Of a stretch of DNA of 64,000 nt, positions 7,991-16,322 are shown piece after piece (the stretch's first letter is position 1; each line of letters begins with the position of its first letter). The DNA is from Paenibacillus tyrphae (GTDB lineage: Bacteria > Bacillota > Bacilli > Paenibacillales > NBRC-103111). The position numbers and the translations under genes were made by a program. A model generated the notes under the pieces. The model worked only from the letters and a program-made list of their open reading frames with translations. It was not told the origin of the DNA and searched no databases. The DNA lies in contig NZ_BSDJ01000006.1 of the NCBI RefSeq assembly GCF_027925525.1, positions 62,001 through 126,000 of the forward strand. Reading direction: 5' to 3'.

Positions 7991-9682
7991 TTAGTTGTTG
8001 ATAAAGCTTGCTTTAGAGAGCAGGCGTTTCAGCATGGTTGCGGATTGTGCGCGAGTCGCCGTATCGCGGGCGCCCAACGTGTCGTCCGTCATGCCGTCGA
8101 TGATGCCGGCGTCAATCGCAGCGGCGATTTCGTTCTTCGCCCATACGATTTTGCTTGCGTCTTTGAACTTCGCCAACAGCTGAGTTTGTTTATCAGCCGA
8201 GACGTCCGGTTTCGCACCGGCATAGTTCAGAGCGCGTACGACCATAGCCGCCAGTTCTTCGCGATTGATTGTAGCGTTCGGACGGAACGTTCCGTCTTCG
8301 TAGCCGTCAACCAGCTTCGCATTGGCTGCTGCTGCTACAACGCTTGCGTACCAGTCGCTAGCTGCAACGTCTTTAAACGTGCTGCTGCCGTTGTTCGTAT
8401 CCAGACCCAGTGCGCGAACAACCAGTGCTGCGAATTCCGCACGGGTGATATTGCGCTCCGGCTGGAATGTTGTGTCGGTTACCCCGTCAACGACAAGTTT
8501 GTTAGCCAGCAGCTTGATGTAGCTCTCAGCCCAGTGGCCGCTGATGTCGGAGAAGGTTTTATTCAACTCGATTACGGCATAGATGCTGCTGCCGTTTCGT
8601 TTCAACGTCGCTTCGTTTTTACCGTCTGTCGAAGAGAAGACAGCAGGTACAAAGCTCAGTTTGCCCGTTGTCGGGTTGTAAAGAACACCCGTCGCTTTGG
8701 ACGAATCGACAGCTTTGCTCAGCGGAAGAACCCGGCTGATGTAGTTGTTGCCGAGGTCCAGAGCTGCAGTTTTTTGATCTTTGCCAAGGCCGACGATATC
8801 GAAGTCAACAGCATTGCTGGCTACCGTACCGCCAAGCGCTTTAGCAGCCTTGTCTACGCTGTCCTTCGTTGTATCGCTTGCTTTGGCGATCGTTACTTTC
8901 AGCTTCAGCTCATCCGTCGTTACCGACAGCTTGCTAGCCAAGTCTTGCAGCTTCAGCGCGTTGAGCGGAATGATGTAAGCACCTTTGTCGTTAACGATGA
9001 CCAGTACCTTCTTGGAATCCGTTACATAATCGACAAGTGCTTTAGCCGGGATCAGGGCGATGTCGCCGCTCAGCTTCAGCGTCACTTTGTCGTGGTTCTT
9101 GAACGAATTTTTCAGTTGGTCGGCATCGACGGAACCATCAGAGTTCACGTTGATCGTTTCCGAACCCCAGATTCCACCGCCGCCTCCGCCGCAGCAAGTG
9201 CTACCGCCGCCGGTGGTAGTGCCGTTGTTACGGTATACGGACTCGTACACAGCTCCGGTAATCGTTTTTCCGTCAACCGACGTACCGAAAGGACCTTGCA
9301 GACGGACATAATCATAAGTGCTGCCCGCTACCGTAAATTTGTAGTTATACACATTGTTTGTAACATCGTAGTCAACATAAGTGGCGTCGGAAACGGCAAT
9401 GCGATTTCCGTTCGGATCAAACGCGTATACGGTAGCATTCACGCTGTACACATCGGAATACACCGTACCGGTTACCGTGCCGTTGCTATCAAAATTCAAG
9501 TTTTTGAATCCCGAAGCGGCAAACGCCAACACAGGAACCAAAACAGAGATGATAAGCATCAGTACGGTCACTTGTGCTGTTTTTTTAAGCACAGCAGGTT
9601 TCATGCAGAGTTCACTCCTATCTTCCTTGACGAATAATGAATTATTACTATTGCGTTGAACAGGTTTCCTGGACAAATGCAT
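7991..9682 (-). CDS. S-layer-homology (SLH) domain surface protein
   Basis: Secreted, cell-wall-anchored protein. A signal peptide ends near VLAFAASG; then comes a region of about 100 residues with tandem beta-like segments, a Gly-rich linker containing CCGGGGGG, a middle region of about 190 residues, and three C-terminal SLH repeats (first begins FSDISGHWAESYIKLL, second FKDVAASDWYASVV, third FKDASKIVWAKNEI). SLH repeats bind pyruvylated secondary wall polysaccharide. Two starts are plausible: the ATG at 9682 with an excellent AAGGAGG 5 nt upstream, giving a long polar N-region, or the ATG at 9604 with AGGAG 10 nt upstream, giving a standard signal peptide. The substrate or partner of the middle region is unknown. 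Confidence 0.9.
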   Translation of the reverse strand: MHLSRKPVQRNSNNSLFVKEDRSELCMKPAVLKKTAQVTVLMLIISVLVPVLAFAASGFKNLNFDSNGTVTGTVYSDVYSVNATVYAFDPNGNRIAVSDATYVDYDVTNNVYNYKFTVAGSTYDYVRLQGPFGTSVDGKTITGAVYESVYRNNGTTTGGGSTCCGGGGGGIWGSETINVNSDGSVDADQLKNSFKNHDKVTLKLSGDIALIPAKALVDYVTDSKKVLVIVNDKGAYIIPLNALKLQDLASKLSVTTDELKLKVTIAKASDTTKDSVDKAAKALGGTVASNAVDFDIVGLGKDQKTAALDLGNNYISRVLPLSKAVDSSKATGVLYNPTTGKLSFVPAVFSSTDGKNEATLKRNGSSIYAVIELNKTFSDISGHWAESYIKLLANKLVVDGVTDTTFQPERNITRAEFAALVVRALGLDTNNGSSTFKDVAASDWYASVVAAAANAKLVDGYEDGTFRPNATINREELAAMVVRALNYAGAKPDVSADKQTQLLAKFKDASKIVWAKNEIAAAIDAGIIDGMTDDTLGARDTATRAQSATMLKRLLSKASFINN

Positions 9683-9688
9683 TTTCAC

Positions 9689-10012
9689 CTCCTTCAGCCA
9701 GTCTATTGAATATCATTTAGATGTTTTCGAATCGGACAGAGCTATTTATGTCCGTCGCGCGAATGGCAGAATGATCCATTACGGCAGCACTTTGAACATT
9801 ACCCAAATCTGCCCGCAGTGAAACATCTCGGCATCTTAAACGGCGGAGAGTGAAGTAAAGTTGCGTTCCGAATCGCTTATCACTACTTTTGGACTATTAA
9901 TTTATGACTAAATTCCTATAAAATACCGAATTGGGAATATCGAGACGATTTTCATTCCATCTGGAAAAGCAAAAAAACGCGCCTCGAATCTCTTCATATC
10001 CCCAAGTTCGAG
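9689..10012. other. Intergenic gap between SLH protein and MFS genes
   Basis: A gap of 324 bp. It must hold the SLH gene promoter and leader on the minus strand. I see one small hairpin (GGACA / TGTCC around 9736-9753) but no convincing promoter, known riboswitch or coding frame. Confidence 0.4.
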
Positions 10013-11176
10013 TCAAACTCGCGCGGGAGCGGCGAACGAACGGGACGGCAGCAAAGAGAGTGCGAGCATAAGGCAGAGAAAAGCGAGGAAATACGGCGAT
10101 ACTTGTGTCCGTGTATGCCCTGCCACAATCGGGCCGATAAAGGCGCCGATCGAGTACGAAACCGACAGAATTGAGAAGACGCGTCCGTAACGGTCCGCGG
10201 GAGTAAGGGCTGCAAGCAGCGATGCGATGGCCGGAAAAATGACGCCTTTGGTCATCCCGATCAGAAACAGAGAAGCGTAGAGCGGCAGCGGCCAATGAAC
10301 GGACATCCCGAAAAAAATGAACGCCAGCGCAAGACAGCCGAACATCATCCGGTAAAAAGGGAAAATCCGGTTCAAAAACAGTAAACTAAGCGTCACCAGC
10401 GACCCCATGGAAATAACGGAAAAGAACACGCCGGAGGTCATGATCGAACTGCTCGCCTCCTTCATTAACGGAAGCTCGAAAAACAAAATGCCTTGGGAGC
10501 AAGACAGCGCAAGAGGAATAACAAAGAAAAGCCACGGAACGTTTTCCTGGCCGGAGACCGGTAAATTATCCTTGGAGGCAGAAGGAAGGGCGTGCTCCCC
10601 GGTAATCGCTGCATTGGTTAGGCGTTCGCTGCGCTGTTCCTTTACCCCGATCCAAGCAAGTAATCCGGTAAGGATGAGGCCCCATCCTAGAAACGTAAAC
10701 GACTTGGCAAAGCCAAGCTGCGAGACCAGATAGGCGCCGGCCGCCGGACTGAGCACGGAAGCGATGGTATGCACCATGCCGTTGCCGGCCATCAGCTTGC
10801 TTTGTTGAATCTGGTTTTTGGCGATTTTGGCGAGCAGGGACAAGCAGGCCGGCGACAGAAATGCCAGGACGAAGCCGCTGATCGAACGGATGACGAGGAG
10901 CCCCCACGGATCGCTGACGCGGGATTGAATTAAGAGCACGATTCCTGCTACAATCAGGCTGAACACAATGAAGCCCTTGCTTCCGTAGCGGTCGACGCCG
11001 TAGCCTGCGATCAGGTTTCCGGGCAAGTGCGTGATCGAGTAGACCCCAAGAATAAGCCCAATGAACGAAGGCGTCGCACCTAGCGAAACGGCAAACGGAG
11101 TAAGAATCGGGTACTGGGCATGCAGGTCGAAAATGGCGACGAACATGAACAGATAGAGCCATATGGCGGTTTTCAT
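10013..11176 (-). CDS. Major facilitator superfamily transporter
   Basis: 387 residues, twelve predicted membrane segments with a central cytoplasmic loop (about residues 190-215). The loop between TM2 and TM3 carries a motif A variant, GYGVDRYGSKG. The start has GAGGTG 5 nt before ATG. No neighbour suggests the substrate; drug or metabolite efflux by proton antiport is the family default. It is flanked by gaps on both sides and is probably monocistronic. Confidence 0.88.
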   Translation of the reverse strand: MKTAIWLYLFMFVAIFDLHAQYPILTPFAVSLGATPSFIGLILGVYSITHLPGNLIAGYGVDRYGSKGFIVFSLIVAGIVLLIQSRVSDPWGLLVIRSISGFVLAFLSPACLSLLAKIAKNQIQQSKLMAGNGMVHTIASVLSPAAGAYLVSQLGFAKSFTFLGWGLILTGLLAWIGVKEQRSERLTNAAITGEHALPSASKDNLPVSGQENVPWLFFVIPLALSCSQGILFFELPLMKEASSSIMTSGVFFSVISMGSLVTLSLLFLNRIFPFYRMMFGCLALAFIFFGMSVHWPLPLYASLFLIGMTKGVIFPAIASLLAALTPADRYGRVFSILSVSYSIGAFIGPIVAGHTRTQVSPYFLAFLCLMLALSLLPSRSFAAPARV

Positions 11177-11330
11177 GAAATCACCTCTTTCATAAATGGA
11201 GTTCGTCCGTCTACCGCTACTCTATACGTTTACGTCTGCCGGCAAAGGGATAGTACATGTTTTTGCAACGTGCCGGATCGTTTAGCGTATAAGAAACGTG
11301 GGTTCCGACGGACAAAAGGAGGGATGCCGG

Positions 11331-11486
11331 ATGGACATGTTTATCCGAATCGTGCTGGTGGCCGTTCTGGTGCTGGCGCTGTGGAGGTTGTTCGGATCAT
11401 TGCGCCGAACAAAGCGAAGAGAGGACAAAGGGGCGGAAATCCAGCGTAAGCTCGCCGAGCTCCGCAAAAAAAGAGATGAAGAGTGA
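11331..11486 (+). CDS. Small membrane protein, single pass
   Basis: 51 residues from the ATG at 11331, preceded by AAAGGAGGG at 8 nt. Residues 2-20 form one membrane helix (FIRIVLVAVLVLALW), followed by a highly charged Lys/Arg/Glu tail likely to be helical and cytoplasmic. It lies first in a same-strand run with the next two membrane-associated genes. Function unknown. Confidence 0.6.
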   Translation: MDMFIRIVLVAVLVLALWRLFGSLRRTKRREDKGAEIQRKLAELRKKRDEE

Positions 11487-11568
11487 CGCGGAACTGGTGT
11501 ATGATAAGGGCGGAGAACCGCTGTAAGGGATTTACATAAGCGATGGAAGACGGACTTTTAGGGGAGCG

Positions 11569-12009
11569 ATGGAAGTGGATTTCGTAACGGCTTTTTTATC
11601 CGAACGATGGTATGTGCTCGTCGGAGCGCTGATTGTGCTGTTTCTCGTCATCAAAGTGGTGAAAACCGTCATCAAGTGGGTTCTTGTGCTCGCGATACTG
11701 GCGGGGCTCTTCTGGTATGGCGCAAGCTACAAGGATCAGCTCCTGGAGCTGGGTACGACAGTGGGAGCGAAAGTCGCCGCCGAAGTCAAGAATCAAGCGG
11801 TCAAAGCGATTACCGACGAAGTGAAAGAAGCGAAATACAGCCAGAACGCCGACGGTTCGTTTACCGTAAGCACCAAAAGCGCGAAGCTGGAAGGCAAACC
11901 CGGTTCGAGCGATGTGCAGGTTACTTTTATGAATCAAACGTTCACGATGAAGCTGGACGATGTCCTGAAAGGATTCATTGAGCAGGCGAAGAAAAACGCG
12001 GGCCAATAA
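11569..12009 (+). CDS. Membrane-anchored protein of unknown function
   Basis: 146 residues. Two hydrophobic stretches near residues 14-50 (VLVGALIVLFLVIKVV and WVLVLAILAGLFWYG), then a soluble C-terminal domain with an amphipathic helix and short strands. The start could also be the GTG at 11575, which has better spacing (8 nt) to AGGGGAG than the ATG. It lies 41 bp before the transglutaminase-like gene and is probably co-transcribed. No recognised family. Confidence 0.75.
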   Translation: MEVDFVTAFLSERWYVLVGALIVLFLVIKVVKTVIKWVLVLAILAGLFWYGASYKDQLLELGTTVGAKVAAEVKNQAVKAITDEVKEAKYSQNADGSFTVSTKSAKLEGKPGSSDVQVTFMNQTFTMKLDDVLKGFIEQAKKNAGQ

Positions 12010-12050
12010 GCCATCGGAACGCATCTCGATAGGAAAGGAGGGGGACGCCG

Positions 12051-13211
12051 GTGAACGAACTGCCAAAGCTGGCGCAAATCAATTTGATTACCGTGCTCAT
12101 CGCCGTATTGTTTGTAGTATCGATTGTACAAGGCTTGCTTCGCGGGGCGTCCTCCTCCGCGAAGCATCTCGCGCTCATGGTGACGGAGGGGGCAGTTACG
12201 TTGCTCAGCCTGTTTCTCGCTTGGGAGCTGACTTCATGGCTGTCACCCAAGCTGCAGGTGTGGCTTGAAGGGCTCGGGCTGACGATACCGTCCGAGGAAC
12301 TCGGCTTTTGGAAGCAGCTATATTACACCGCCGCAACGGCGCTGCGCGATTTTTCCCTGCTGCGGTTCAGCGTCCTGTTTGTTTTGGGATATGGCTTGAT
12401 TAAGCAGCTGGTTTACCGCATTATCGACCCGCTGGTGGACGATTGGCTGGCGGAACGGACGAATGCGGACACCGCCGGCGGGGGGCGAGTCGCCTCTCCC
12501 TCCTTGCTCAGCAGTCTCATCGGCGGCATCATCGGCTCGGTGACCGGGTTTGGCCGGGGGATGATTATGATTGCCGTGCTGTTTATCGTCACGACGCTGT
12601 TCCCGCAGACGCCGGTAGCCGCTTATATTCAGGATTCGTCCCTTTTTCAAAAAGGGGCGACGGAAGTGATCCGGCCGATGACGGGCGACTTTTTCGCTAA
12701 CCAGCTCCCTGTTTTCACACGGGCCGTGGAACAGGAGTTCGGCAACATTTTACAGCGGAAATACGAGGTCGTGGATGCCCGCATTCCCCAAGATGTCGCG
12801 GAAGCGGCCAAGCAGGTGACGGCCAAAGGCCAGACCGACGAAGAGAAAGCGAAGTTGCTGTACCGCTGGGTCGGCACGCGTATCAAGTACGACTGGGACA
12901 AAGTGAAGGCGTACGAGGAGCAGCGCATTTGGAGAGAGCAGACGCCGGAGGATACGTTTAACACGAAGAAGGGCGTCTGTATCGACTTTTCCAGATTGTA
13001 CGCGGTCATGGCGAGGTCGGTGGGGCTGGACGTCAAGGTTGTGACCGGGCTCGGTTACGACGGGCGGGGCGGTTACGGTCCTCACGCTTGGAATGAAGTG
13101 TATCTGGGAGAGAAAAGGGAGTGGGTGCCGCTCGATTCCACTTGGGTAGCCAGCGGAGGCAACTGGTTTAACCCGCCCCGCTTTCAGGATACGCATATCA
13201 AAGATACGTAA
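12051..13211 (+). CDS. Membrane protein with C-terminal transglutaminase-like domain
   Basis: 386 residues from GTG with AAAGGAGGGGG upstream. The N-terminal half has about four membrane segments; its pattern (ISIVQGLLRG near the start, IIGSVTGFGRGM near residue 165) resembles CvpA-family membrane domains. The C-terminal 130 residues form a transglutaminase/protease-like domain with an intact triad: Cys310 in KKGVCIDFS, His345 in GPHAWNEV and Asp362 in PLDSTW. Such domains act as cysteine peptidases or amide-modifying enzymes, often at the envelope. It follows two small membrane protein genes on the same strand. The target is unknown. Confidence 0.88.
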   Translation: MNELPKLAQINLITVLIAVLFVVSIVQGLLRGASSSAKHLALMVTEGAVTLLSLFLAWELTSWLSPKLQVWLEGLGLTIPSEELGFWKQLYYTAATALRDFSLLRFSVLFVLGYGLIKQLVYRIIDPLVDDWLAERTNADTAGGGRVASPSLLSSLIGGIIGSVTGFGRGMIMIAVLFIVTTLFPQTPVAAYIQDSSLFQKGATEVIRPMTGDFFANQLPVFTRAVEQEFGNILQRKYEVVDARIPQDVAEAAKQVTAKGQTDEEKAKLLYRWVGTRIKYDWDKVKAYEEQRIWREQTPEDTFNTKKGVCIDFSRLYAVMARSVGLDVKVVTGLGYDGRGGYGPHAWNEVYLGEKREWVPLDSTWVASGGNWFNPPRFQDTHIKDT

Positions 13212-13217
13212 TAACGA

Positions 13218-13256
13218 AAGCCGGACGGCCGCTGCAAGCGACGAACCGGTTTTTTC
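13218..13256 (+). terminator. Probable terminator after the transglutaminase gene
   Basis: A short stem CCGG / CCGG reinforced by flanking AAA/TTT pairs and an inner CGCT / AGCG hairpin, followed by six T. The stem is imperfect, so this is a moderate call. Confidence 0.45.
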
Positions 13257-13334
13257 CTTTTCCGTACGTTTCTATAAATTCCCCGAATATGATACACTTG
13301 TGAAGATATAAGTTTGAAAAAGGTGGGTTTATCG

Positions 13335-14057
13335 TTGCTGCGCAAACCGTTAACGCAATATAAAACGATATTTTTCGATGTCGGCGATACGCTGATGACG
13401 ATTCCGGCGGCCCGGGTCATCATGCAGCAGTTTTTGGCGAGCCGGTCTTTTCATCGGGGACAGGAGCAAATCGGGGAACTTTTTACCGAAGCTTTTCGTT
13501 TATTTTATTATGGGAAGCAGCTTGACCCGTTCGAAGCTTGCACGCCGGAATCGGACCGAGCTTTCTGGATGAAGCTGTACGATTATATCCTTAAAAAACT
13601 GGGCGTCGAAGAGGAAAAGTGGACGGAAGAGCAGATTCACGTCTGCTGCCACGAGCTCTACGACTTATTCACGGCTCCGCAGCAGTATGCGCTGTTCGAG
13701 GATGTGGAGGAAAGCCTCCTCGCCTTTAAAGGGAAAGGGCTGCAGCTTGGCATCATCTCCAACTTTGCGCCGACCTTGCGCTCGATTCTGGAATACAAGG
13801 GCATTCTGCATCACTTCGATCCGGTCATCGTCTCGACGGAGGTCGGTCTGGAGAAGCCGGACCCGGCGATTTTCCGTCTGGCGCTGGAGCGCGCGGGGCT
13901 GGCATCGGAAGATGTGCTGTACATCGGGGACCATGATCGCAACGATATTTGGGCTCCTGCTCAAGTCGGCATCGATGCGGTGAAGATCAAGCGATACGAT
14001 TATCATTCCGGAGACGGCATTCTTTCCCTGCGCGAGCTGCTGCAGGACGTAAAGTAG
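13335..14057 (+). CDS. HAD-superfamily hydrolase
   Basis: About 240 residues starting at the TTG at 13335 (AAGGTGGG at 8 nt); the frame continues 21 bp upstream. Motif I is FFDVGDTL with the nucleophile Asp, motif II is the Ser/Asn in IISNFA, motif III is the Lys in LEKPDP and motif IV is GDHDRND. An alpha-helical cap lies between motifs I and II, so it is a C1-capped phosphatase-like enzyme. The physiological phosphoester is unknown. It lies 41 bp upstream of the PBP gene on the same strand, a possible two-gene unit. Confidence 0.88.
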   Translation: MLRKPLTQYKTIFFDVGDTLMTIPAARVIMQQFLASRSFHRGQEQIGELFTEAFRLFYYGKQLDPFEACTPESDRAFWMKLYDYILKKLGVEEEKWTEEQIHVCCHELYDLFTAPQQYALFEDVEESLLAFKGKGLQLGIISNFAPTLRSILEYKGILHHFDPVIVSTEVGLEKPDPAIFRLALERAGLASEDVLYIGDHDRNDIWAPAQVGIDAVKIKRYDYHSGDGILSLRELLQDVK

Positions 14058-14098
14058 CATAGGGGAACGATTTTTAGAAGGAAGGAGCCGCAAGCAAG

Positions 14099-16165
14099 AT
14101 GAAGAAACCTATCGGCATGGACGACTCAAGCAAGCAGGACGGAAGCCAGCGCCGTCATTTTACGACCCGGATCAACCTGTTTTTTTTCTTTACGTTTTTC
14201 CTGTTTTCGGTACTTATCGTGCGGCTGGCGATGCTGCAGTTTGTCGAAGGCAAAGAGCTGTCGGCCGAAAAGGACAAAATCAACAACGCCGATACGCCGA
14301 TCCCGCCGATTCGCGGCAATATTTTCGACCGCCAAAACGCTCCGATCGCCTATACGACATCGGCACAGTCGCTCTACTTCCGCATCGAGCAGGACCAGCC
14401 CAAGGATCAGGTGGTTACTCTGGCCAAGCGCTTGGCGGACATTTTTGCGCAGTACGGCAATAAGGACGTGAAGCAGCCGACCGCGGAGGAAATCATTAAG
14501 GAAATGGATGTCGGCTTCGATTTGAACCAGCAGGAAACAGCTAAAAAACCGAGCTATTACTCGGTCCCGAGACGGATCAAGACCGACTTGACCCAAGCGG
14601 AAATGGCGTTTATTCTGGAGCATCGCGATGAGCTGAAGTGGATCGAGATCATGGAGGAAAGCCTTCGCACATACGATCGCGAGAACACGATTGCGGTGCA
14701 GCTTGTCGGGTACATGCGGCCGTTTTCGACGGCGAGGGAAGCGAAGAACGGGCTTGAATTTTATAAGGACAAAACGAAGACGGAAGGCTATCTGGACCGG
14801 GAATACGTCGGCTACGACGGCATCGAATTGATGTACCAGGAAGAGCTCCGCGGCAAAAACGGCGTGAAGTCGTATCCGGTCAACGCCTTGCAGAAAATTA
14901 TCGGCAGCGCGGAAGCGCCCCCGGTCATCCCGCCGGAGAAGGGGAACAACCTGTTCCTGACTATCGACAAGAATGTCCAGCTTGCTACCGAGAAGGCAAT
15001 CACGGACCATCTGGTAACGCTGAAAAGCCCGGCGTACCGCTCTAATCCGTACTCGAACAAAGGAGTCAATGCCGTCGCGGGCTATGCCGTGGCGATGGAG
15101 GTCGAGACGGGCAAGGTCGTGGCGATGGCCAGTATGCCGGATTACGATCCGACCTTCTGGAGCAATCCGTTTTCGGATGCCGATTACAAGCAGGTTCAGA
15201 CGAAAATCAACAACGGCACGATTACGACCGCGTATCCAGATTATCCGGAAGATGAACAAAAATATCATCCGACATCCATCGTGTATATGGGCTCCGTCGT
15301 TAAACCGCTCTCGGTGCTGATCGGGCTCAACGAAGGGCTGTTCACGACCAATACGTATTATAACGATACCGGCGTATTTACGTACGGAAAAGACAATAAT
15401 TCCAAACTGACGAATTCCGGCAGAGCCGCCTTTGGATCGATCAATGCAACAGGGGCGATCCAGCACTCGTCGAACACGTTCATGTCCGCTTTGATTGGCA
15501 ACGCGCTGTACACTCGCAGCCCTAACAAAGCGGTAGAAATTTGGGACCAGTACTTGGCCAAATTCGGCTTGGGCGTGCTTACCGGCAGTGGCCTGCCGCG
15601 GGAAAGCGCGGGAATCAGCGAGTACAAGACAAATACGAAGGAGACGGCCCAATCCCGGATGGTATTCGCCTCCTGGGGGCAGAACGAGAAGTATACGACG
15701 CTCCAATTGGCGCAGTACGCGACAACGCTGGCCACCCGGGGCAAACGGCTTCAACCGCTGCTTGTCGACCATATCGAGACGTACGACAAAGGCCAAATTG
15801 TCAAGAAATTTGACCCTGTCGTACTGGATCAGACCGATTTCCCGAAAGCTTATTGGGACGCCGTGATCAAAGGCATGCTGCAGGTCGGCATTCAAGGCTT
15901 TGACGATTTTCCATATACGGTCGCCAGAAAAACAGGAACCTCGACGCAAAGGGTAGCCGGCGGCAAAGAAATTGACAACGCCGTGTTCATCGCCTTCGCG
16001 CCTGCGGAAAATCCGAAGCTTGCCGTCGCCGTCGTCGTCCCGGAGGGCGGATTCGGCTCCTACGGAGCGGCGCCGATTGCGCGTAAAATCTTCGACGCTT
16101 ACGATCAATATTACGGATTGGACGGAAAACCGAAAGGGCCTCCAAAAGAAAGCAAAACGCCATAG
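14099..16165 (+). CDS. Class B penicillin-binding protein (transpeptidase)
   Basis: 688 residues. An N-terminal membrane anchor at about 25-46 is followed by a dimerisation region containing IRGNIFDR, typical of PBP2/PbpA-like proteins. The transpeptidase domain has Ser399-V-V-Lys402 (acylation Ser), Ser457-Ser-Asn459 and Lys611-Thr-Gly613, so it is expected to be catalytic. It cross-links peptidoglycan stem peptides outside the membrane. The length and spacing suit elongation- or sporulation-type class B enzymes; the exact orthologue is not clear. It is the last gene before a strong terminator. Confidence 0.93.
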   Translation: MKKPIGMDDSSKQDGSQRRHFTTRINLFFFFTFFLFSVLIVRLAMLQFVEGKELSAEKDKINNADTPIPPIRGNIFDRQNAPIAYTTSAQSLYFRIEQDQPKDQVVTLAKRLADIFAQYGNKDVKQPTAEEIIKEMDVGFDLNQQETAKKPSYYSVPRRIKTDLTQAEMAFILEHRDELKWIEIMEESLRTYDRENTIAVQLVGYMRPFSTAREAKNGLEFYKDKTKTEGYLDREYVGYDGIELMYQEELRGKNGVKSYPVNALQKIIGSAEAPPVIPPEKGNNLFLTIDKNVQLATEKAITDHLVTLKSPAYRSNPYSNKGVNAVAGYAVAMEVETGKVVAMASMPDYDPTFWSNPFSDADYKQVQTKINNGTITTAYPDYPEDEQKYHPTSIVYMGSVVKPLSVLIGLNEGLFTTNTYYNDTGVFTYGKDNNSKLTNSGRAAFGSINATGAIQHSSNTFMSALIGNALYTRSPNKAVEIWDQYLAKFGLGVLTGSGLPRESAGISEYKTNTKETAQSRMVFASWGQNEKYTTLQLAQYATTLATRGKRLQPLLVDHIETYDKGQIVKKFDPVVLDQTDFPKAYWDAVIKGMLQVGIQGFDDFPYTVARKTGTSTQRVAGGKEIDNAVFIAFAPAENPKLAVAVVVPEGGFGSYGAAPIARKIFDAYDQYYGLDGKPKGPPKESKTP

Positions 16166-16176
16166 CAAAGCACCGG

Positions 16177-16209
16177 AAATCTCCTCGCGAAGAGGGGATT
16201 TCTTTTTTT
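16177..16209 (+). terminator. Intrinsic terminator after the PBP gene
   Basis: A 10-bp stem AAATCTCCTC / GAGGGGATTT with a 5-nt loop is followed by seven T. Confidence 0.88.
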
Positions 16210-16221
16210 ATAAAAAAAAGT

Positions 16222-16252
16222 GTTGCACTAGGTAAACATATTTGTATATTAT
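16222..16252 (+). promoter_or_regulatory. Promoter and MntR-like operator of the metal ABC operon
   Basis: TTGCAC (16223-16228) and TATTAT (18-bp spacer) or TATATT (16-bp spacer) give a usable sigma-A promoter. The 16-mer GTTGCACTAGGTAAAC at 16222-16237 matches 11 of 16 positions of the published Bacillus MntR box TTTGCCTTAAGGAAAC and overlaps the -35 element, where a repressor would block it. The operator reading is an inference. Confidence 0.45.
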
Positions 16253-16322
16253 AAACATATAGTCTTCAGGGAAATAAAAATGGGCTAATACAACTTATTT
16301 GGAGAGATGGGAGAGGGGTACT

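Noticed and set aside
8045-9637. 530-codon open frame on the plus strand opposite the SLH protein gene
   Set aside because: It mirrors a recognised coding gene, lacks domain motifs and has no ribosome binding site. It is a compositional shadow.
14126-16168. 680-codon open frame opposite the penicillin-binding protein gene
   Set aside because: Arg- and Asp-rich low-complexity translation without motifs; the plus strand encodes a protein with all three PBP catalytic motifs.
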